Position numbers and translations under genes: made by a program
The notes under the pieces: model-generated
Told to the model about the DNA's origin: nothing
The model's input: only the letters and a program-made list of their open reading frames with translations
Databases searched by the model: none
DNA from: Chloranthus sessilifolius
Taxonomy: Eukaryota; Streptophyta; Magnoliopsida; Chloranthales; Chloranthaceae
Reading direction: 5' to 3'
Assembly: GCA_021018995.1 (NCBI GenBank)
Contig: CM037585.1
Span: forward strand, 65,908,646 to 65,972,645
DNA length: 64,000 bases
Part shown: positions 59,626-64,000 of the stretch, in pieces
How the letters are laid out: every line of letters starts with the position of its first letter
How positions within the stretch are numbered: position 1 is the first letter of the stretch

Positions 59626-62391
59626 ATGGCCGAATTTGAGGGAACCTTGACCAATTTACTCCAATCCCCTTCCCAATCCACCCCAAAATCCACTAGGAAG
59701 TCTAGTAGGTTAGCCTCACAGCCTAAGGCCAACCCACCTGGTAAGAGGAAGCTAGTTGTGGACAAAACCAAGAAAGCACAGAAAGCCAAGAAATCCAAAG
59801 TTGTTGAGGAGGTCACTGAGGAAATGCCTAGACCTAACCCTGTGCCCAAGATTGAGTTACCTGTGACCGTGACAACTCCTAATGAGTTTGTGGACTCTTT
59901 AGATCTGATTCTTGAGATAGTCTTTGACCTACCTTATTTTACTAAGGTAGAGGAGTGCAAGTAGGCCTTGGCCTACTTGGAAAAGGCATCCTTGACACCT
60001 TTGTTGACCCCGTTACAAGAAAAGGTATACCTAAGACTGGTCAAGTTATGGTATCAGAACATCAGGGAAAAGAAGATGTCAGGGTTAACTGATCCTTCCC
60101 GTGTGGTGTTGGTTGATAACTGGGAGCTTGTAGTGGATTACCAGGATATTGGGAGTGCATTGGGAGTCCCATTTCTATATGATCTAGCCAGCAATTTGGG
60201 AGCCCCTGACAAAGTCTCTTTTAGGAATATGGCTAGACACTTGACCCAGGGCATTGTGGGATCTAGGGAGTCTTTGATGAGGGAGACTTTGACCCCAGCT
60301 TGTTGTTCATAGAAACAATCTTGAGGAAGAATGTCTATGTCAATGGACATCAGCAGGAGAGAAGAACCCCAATAGTGGATGCCCTGTACTTCTTCTCCAA
60401 GGGTCAGTTCTTTAATGCCTCTCAGCTGATATTTGAGCCTAGAATAGATACAAGATCAAGAAGGGTCAGATGTTGCTAGGGTTGCCTTACAATAGACTCA
60501 TTATTACTCTGCTAAGGAAAGGAAAATTTGTGATCAAGAAAGATGATCCAATGAGGGTTTGAAGCCAAAAGAGTTTGGGAGGAGAGCTTGGTCTACTAGT
60601 ATGACTCTAATTGGCAAGAGGAAGAAGAAGCCAGTTGAGTGTTCTAAAAAGGAAGCACCTCAGGTGACCAGCTCAGCACCCACACCTGTGATCTCTACAG
60701 CTCCAACAGCCAACTCTGAGCCTCTGCCTACTTCTGCTGGTACTAACTCTTTGTCTTTGCCTACCTTTGTTGGTGGTATTGCCCCACCTGTGACCTTTGC
60801 ACCTTTATCTGTCACTCCTAATGTTGTGACCTCTATTTTTGTTAGTTATGTTCCCATTCCATCACCTTCTATACCATTCATTTCTGTCCCCATCCCTTCC
60901 AACAGCATAGCCATCTCCTCTACCATCACTGCCATCACCCCTATGTCAGCTCCTCCTACCACTGACCCAATTTAAATCTTGCCTTCACCACCCAAACAAA
61001 CCACCTATCATAGAAAAACCAAGGAAGCCACAATCACAACCCCTCCAGCTAGCCCATCCATTCCAAGCCTAGAACCTTTAATTCCTGAACCAGTAGCCCC
61101 ACTCACATCTACGTCATCTGACCCAATTACTTCCTCTCCTCTATCCATACCTTCTGAGATTGACCCCACTACCTCCATGTCACCCATCCATACCTAGGAG
61201 CTAGAACACTTCACCACTGAGGGGTATTCATTCCTAATAGATTCCATTGTGGAAGATATTGGGCACGAGTACTCCCCTTTACCTGATTCTCCACAACCTA
61301 CCACATTCCAACATATCTCTGCATCACCCTTCCAGTCTATTCCATCCACTCAACCTGTTACCCAAGCACAAATCCTACCTAATTCTATTACTCAAATCCT
61401 TTTCCTTCTCACATCCATCCAAGCCCAACTGCAGACCAATACAGACAACCAGTCTGTCATGGCCACTTGCCTTCATGCCATTCAATCCAATTTAATCCCA
61501 GCTTCCTCATCCACCCAACCTCTTACCACTCCTGCCCTTACCGCTACTCTTCCATCTATTCCTGTATCTCCACCAATTCCTTCTCCTCAGTCCTCTCCTG
61601 TAGTGGTCACTACCATTGTTGATACTCAGCTAGATTTGGTGTTTAAGGAGTGACTCCCTACCTCACCTACCTTGCTCTTTACTTCCACACAGCCTGATCC
61701 TAGGACAAAGGATTTATCCATTACCTTCACCTCTGTCTCTACCCAAACTGACCCTGTGGATGACGATTTACCCATAGACCTTGAGGAGGAGCTAGCACCC
61801 ACTCCCTTACCTTCCCTTTATATTCCATCATCCTCACCCATGCCATACCATCTTTTTTATTACCCCACTGAGAGGACCATGGTCCCTGCCTCTTCAAACC
61901 CTATGCCCCTATTTTCTACCCTTTATAGAGTAATGAATGAAAATCCCTACATCAGGAGGGATGTCATTAGGGGAATGGTTGAGCTAAACACCAGGGTAAA
62001 GCTACCATTGGTGGCTAAGATTGACCAGCTGAAGCTGAATCATAGAGTGGAGAAGTTTCAATGCGAGCAATTGTGCAAGCATACCCTCAATTTATATGAA
62101 GAGGAGAAGCAGAAGGCTGAGATGCTGGCCAAGTTGGCAGACACCCTGCAATCAACCATCTTAGGCCGGAAACCACCCTCATCAGCTGGGGTGTCCATCA
62201 ATGAGCCCACCATGCACTAGGGTAGCACCAAGCCTCAGAAGCCATCTGCCAAAAGGACAAAGGCTGGTGCTGCCAACACTGAGAAGCCAAAGAAGAAGAA
62301 GAAGCCAGCTGCAATCAAATCCACACCTGATGCTTCCAGTGGAGAACCAGTGAAGAAGGATAAGAATCCTTATGCAGAAAAGTATGCCTGA
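59626..62391 (+). pseudogene. Element F ORF3 region (fossil)
   Basis: Starts MAEFEGTLTNLLQSPSQSTP, followed by a lysine-rich stretch. The N-terminal domain has TTPNEFVDSLDLILEIVFDL, PLQEKVYLRLVKLWYQNIRE, LVDNWELVVDYQDIGSALGV and RNMARHLTQGIVGSRESLMR. A Pro/Ser/Thr linker of about 400 residues follows, then TLYRVMNENPYIRRDVIRGM and a helical segment (EQLCKHTLNLYEEEKQKAEM). The tail is lysine-rich (EKPKKKKKPAA). No membrane segment is visible. Closest in plan to B. Confidence 0.78.
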
Positions 62392-64000
62392 GACCCTCCT
62401 TTTGTTTTAAGTTCAGATACTGAGTCTAATTAGGTGTAGAGTAGTTGGTGTATTTAGATTTTGTAGTACTGTTGTTCTAGGTAGTTTTGTTGTATATAGT
62501 TTTCATTTTACATTTTGTCATCTCTGTAACTCTTTTTTGTATACAGTCCATTATAATGAAATATTCCTTTTATGTACAAATTGTATATATCTTTGTTGCT
62601 TATTTTTTTCTTACTTTGTGTAGTTTCATTTTGCTTTTACCCTTTTGTTTTTAGTTGATATATTTCTGAAACAGTGAGGACACTATTCCTCAAAGGTTTG
62701 GGGATATAGCAGGGTAATTTTAAAAAATTATGAGGTAGTTAAGCCAAGTGCAATGGTGTTAGTAGGGTTAAAATAAATTCAACAGAATTTCAACTGAGTG
62801 ATTTTGAAAAAAGGAAGATTTAAAATGTAGGATAGACTGTTTAATGCTAGGATCCTTTGAAAATTCAACATTTCCATGAAAGATATCATCAAGAAATTTT
62901 TGTCATAACCAGTATGTAGTAAACCATTATGGAGAGAAAAAGTAAGAACATGCTTTGTGAATCCAAAGGAAGACCATACACAGTGAGACTTGAGCTTGTA
63001 AAATTCTATTTGAAGAGTGTTTGGCATTTTTTGTGCTCTAAGGACTGTTTGAATTTAGTTCTTCTCACTAGAAGATAGGCACTCTAAATTGAAGCAAAGT
63101 GACAACACTCATGACATTAATGACATGATGTAAGGCCATCCTTTGGACAGTTTGAGCTTAAAAATCCCTATCCTTTGAACTTCCTTTGTATACACCATTT
63201 GAGCCTGAAAATTCCATTCTTCTTTAACAAAAACTAAAATATCTTTTTTCCTGAACCTCTTGACCTGTTTCAGCTCACCCTCAATCTGAGAATTCAGGAA
63301 GTGGAGGGAGAAGTGAGGTTAGAGGGGCAAGGTTTGATATTTGGTGGAAGGAAAAGGGAGAAAATCTAAGAAAAAGAATATATTGGTTGTGTAGCTGTGG
63401 CATTCCAACCCATAAAAAAAAAAATTTGAGAAAAATACAAAAGAAAAGCATACAAAAGGAGAAAAACAGAAAAAAAAAATAAAAGAGAGAAAAGAAAGAG
63501 AAGTCACTTCATTGGAAATTTTGAAAAAGAAGATGAGAAGATGGCCACTTCAAATTTGAAAAATATTAAGAAAATTGAAGATGTGCTGAAATGAAGATTG
63601 TGAAGTTGTAAATCACCTCCTTTCCTTACTAATTTCTCAATCTTGAATCCCTCTTTACCCTTTGATTCTTTATAAAACTTCACCCATAAGTCACATTACA
63701 ACCCAATAAAAAGACCTTACTGATCTGAGGTGGATTGAGCTGTCAGGTGGAGATGAGGAGCTATGTGATCTATGGTGGAAAGAATTGAAAGATTTCAGAA
63801 ATTGGTGCAACTGCCTACGCTCATGCTTACAGTCTTATTTGAGGGGTATAACTGCTCTTGAGTTTGAGTGAAATAGGACACCTTTGAAATCATTTATGAG
63901 AGTATGCCTGTGAGATAATTGGGTCTAAGATTGGATTTATTTAGGCATGATTTAAAATTGATTCTCAAATTAATGGTGAAGTACATATTTATTTGCACAT
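62392..64000 (+). other. Conserved 3' noncoding region of element F, to the window edge
   Basis: Has the internal polypurine-like motif AGGTTTGGGGATATAG (62694-62709), CTAGAAGATAG..CTAAATTGAAGCA (about 63069-63095), A-rich runs (63413-63481), and GATCTATGGTG..GCTCATGCTTACAG (about 63767-63831). No gene seen. Confidence 0.65.

Larger units (their letters stand above)
58865..64000 (+). mobile_element. Element F, ORF3 and 3' part (Athila-like, fossil)
   Basis: The oldest layer. It holds the ORF3 leader (58865-59625), ORF3 (59626-62391) and about 1.6 kb of conserved 3' noncoding region, which reaches the shared GCTCATGCTTACAG block just before the window ends. Its 3' LTR should begin within roughly 300-600 bp to the right. 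The 5' half lies left of the window. About five breaks in the visible coding part. Confidence 0.8.

Noticed and set aside
1-64000. Host protein-coding genes, tRNA or rRNA genes
   Set aside because: Every long or conserved reading frame is explained by gag, protease, RT, integrase or ORF3 of the nested elements. The tRNA-like matches are short primer-binding sites only.

Overview
The window is plant nuclear heterochromatin: about 64 kb of LTR retrotransposons inserted into one another. I found no host gene, tRNA, rRNA or CRISPR array. The evidence is plant Ty3/gypsy proteins, primer-binding sites matching the 3' end of plant tRNA-Asp, long LTRs (1.8-2.5 kb), and the gag-pol-extra ORF layout of the Athila lineage. 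One Tat-lineage element is also present. I cannot name the species.

Layout, oldest to youngest. F (Athila-like, +) is the base layer. Only 44600-44826 and 58865-64000 are visible, and it runs off the right edge. A (Tat-like, -) lies in F and is seen as 2193-4620 plus 38855-44599; it runs off the left edge. Inside A are an LTR of a C-related family (1-2192, -) and B (Athila-like, +, 4621-38854 including its inserts). C (Athila-like, -, 17017-38402, duplication ATACC) sits in the 3' LTR of B. D (non-autonomous, +, 27582-35592, duplication ATAAC) sits in the 5' leader of C. E (Athila-like, +, 44827-58864, duplication CCCGT) is a separate insertion in F and is the only copy with gag, protease, reverse transcriptase, RNase H, integrase and ORF3. 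All copies are broken. By-eye LTR differences are about 8% for B, 5% for C and 3-5% for E, which agrees with the nesting order.

How the parts relate. B and C keep gag and the extra ORF (ORF3) but have no recognisable reverse transcriptase or integrase; B keeps a protease. D keeps little besides LTRs and the 3' noncoding region. ORF3 is a conserved globular N-terminal domain, a long proline-rich linker, a conserved motif followed by a helical/coiled stretch, and a basic or Ser/Asp tail. It has no visible signal peptide or membrane segment, so it does not look like an envelope protein.

Most interesting pattern. Each Athila-like family has its own short CG-containing motif (B: TTCGATAGG; F: TTCGACAGG and CCTCTCGAA; E/D: CTTTTCGAA and GCGAAAAG; C: TTCGCGAGG and CTGCGCGAG). 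In B, C and E the motif is packed into two places: just upstream of the LTR TATA box, and just upstream of a second TATA-like site about 290-370 bp before ORF3. For F only the ORF3 leader is visible. This suggests that ORF3 has its own promoter carrying the same control sites as the LTR. Other shared noncoding signals are a covarying stem-loop before the 3' LTR, a second polypurine-tract-like motif about 1.6 kb upstream of the 3' LTR, and hairpins inside the LTRs. The LTRs of D differ mainly at CAG/CTG sites, which looks more like base-calling error at methylated sites than real age.
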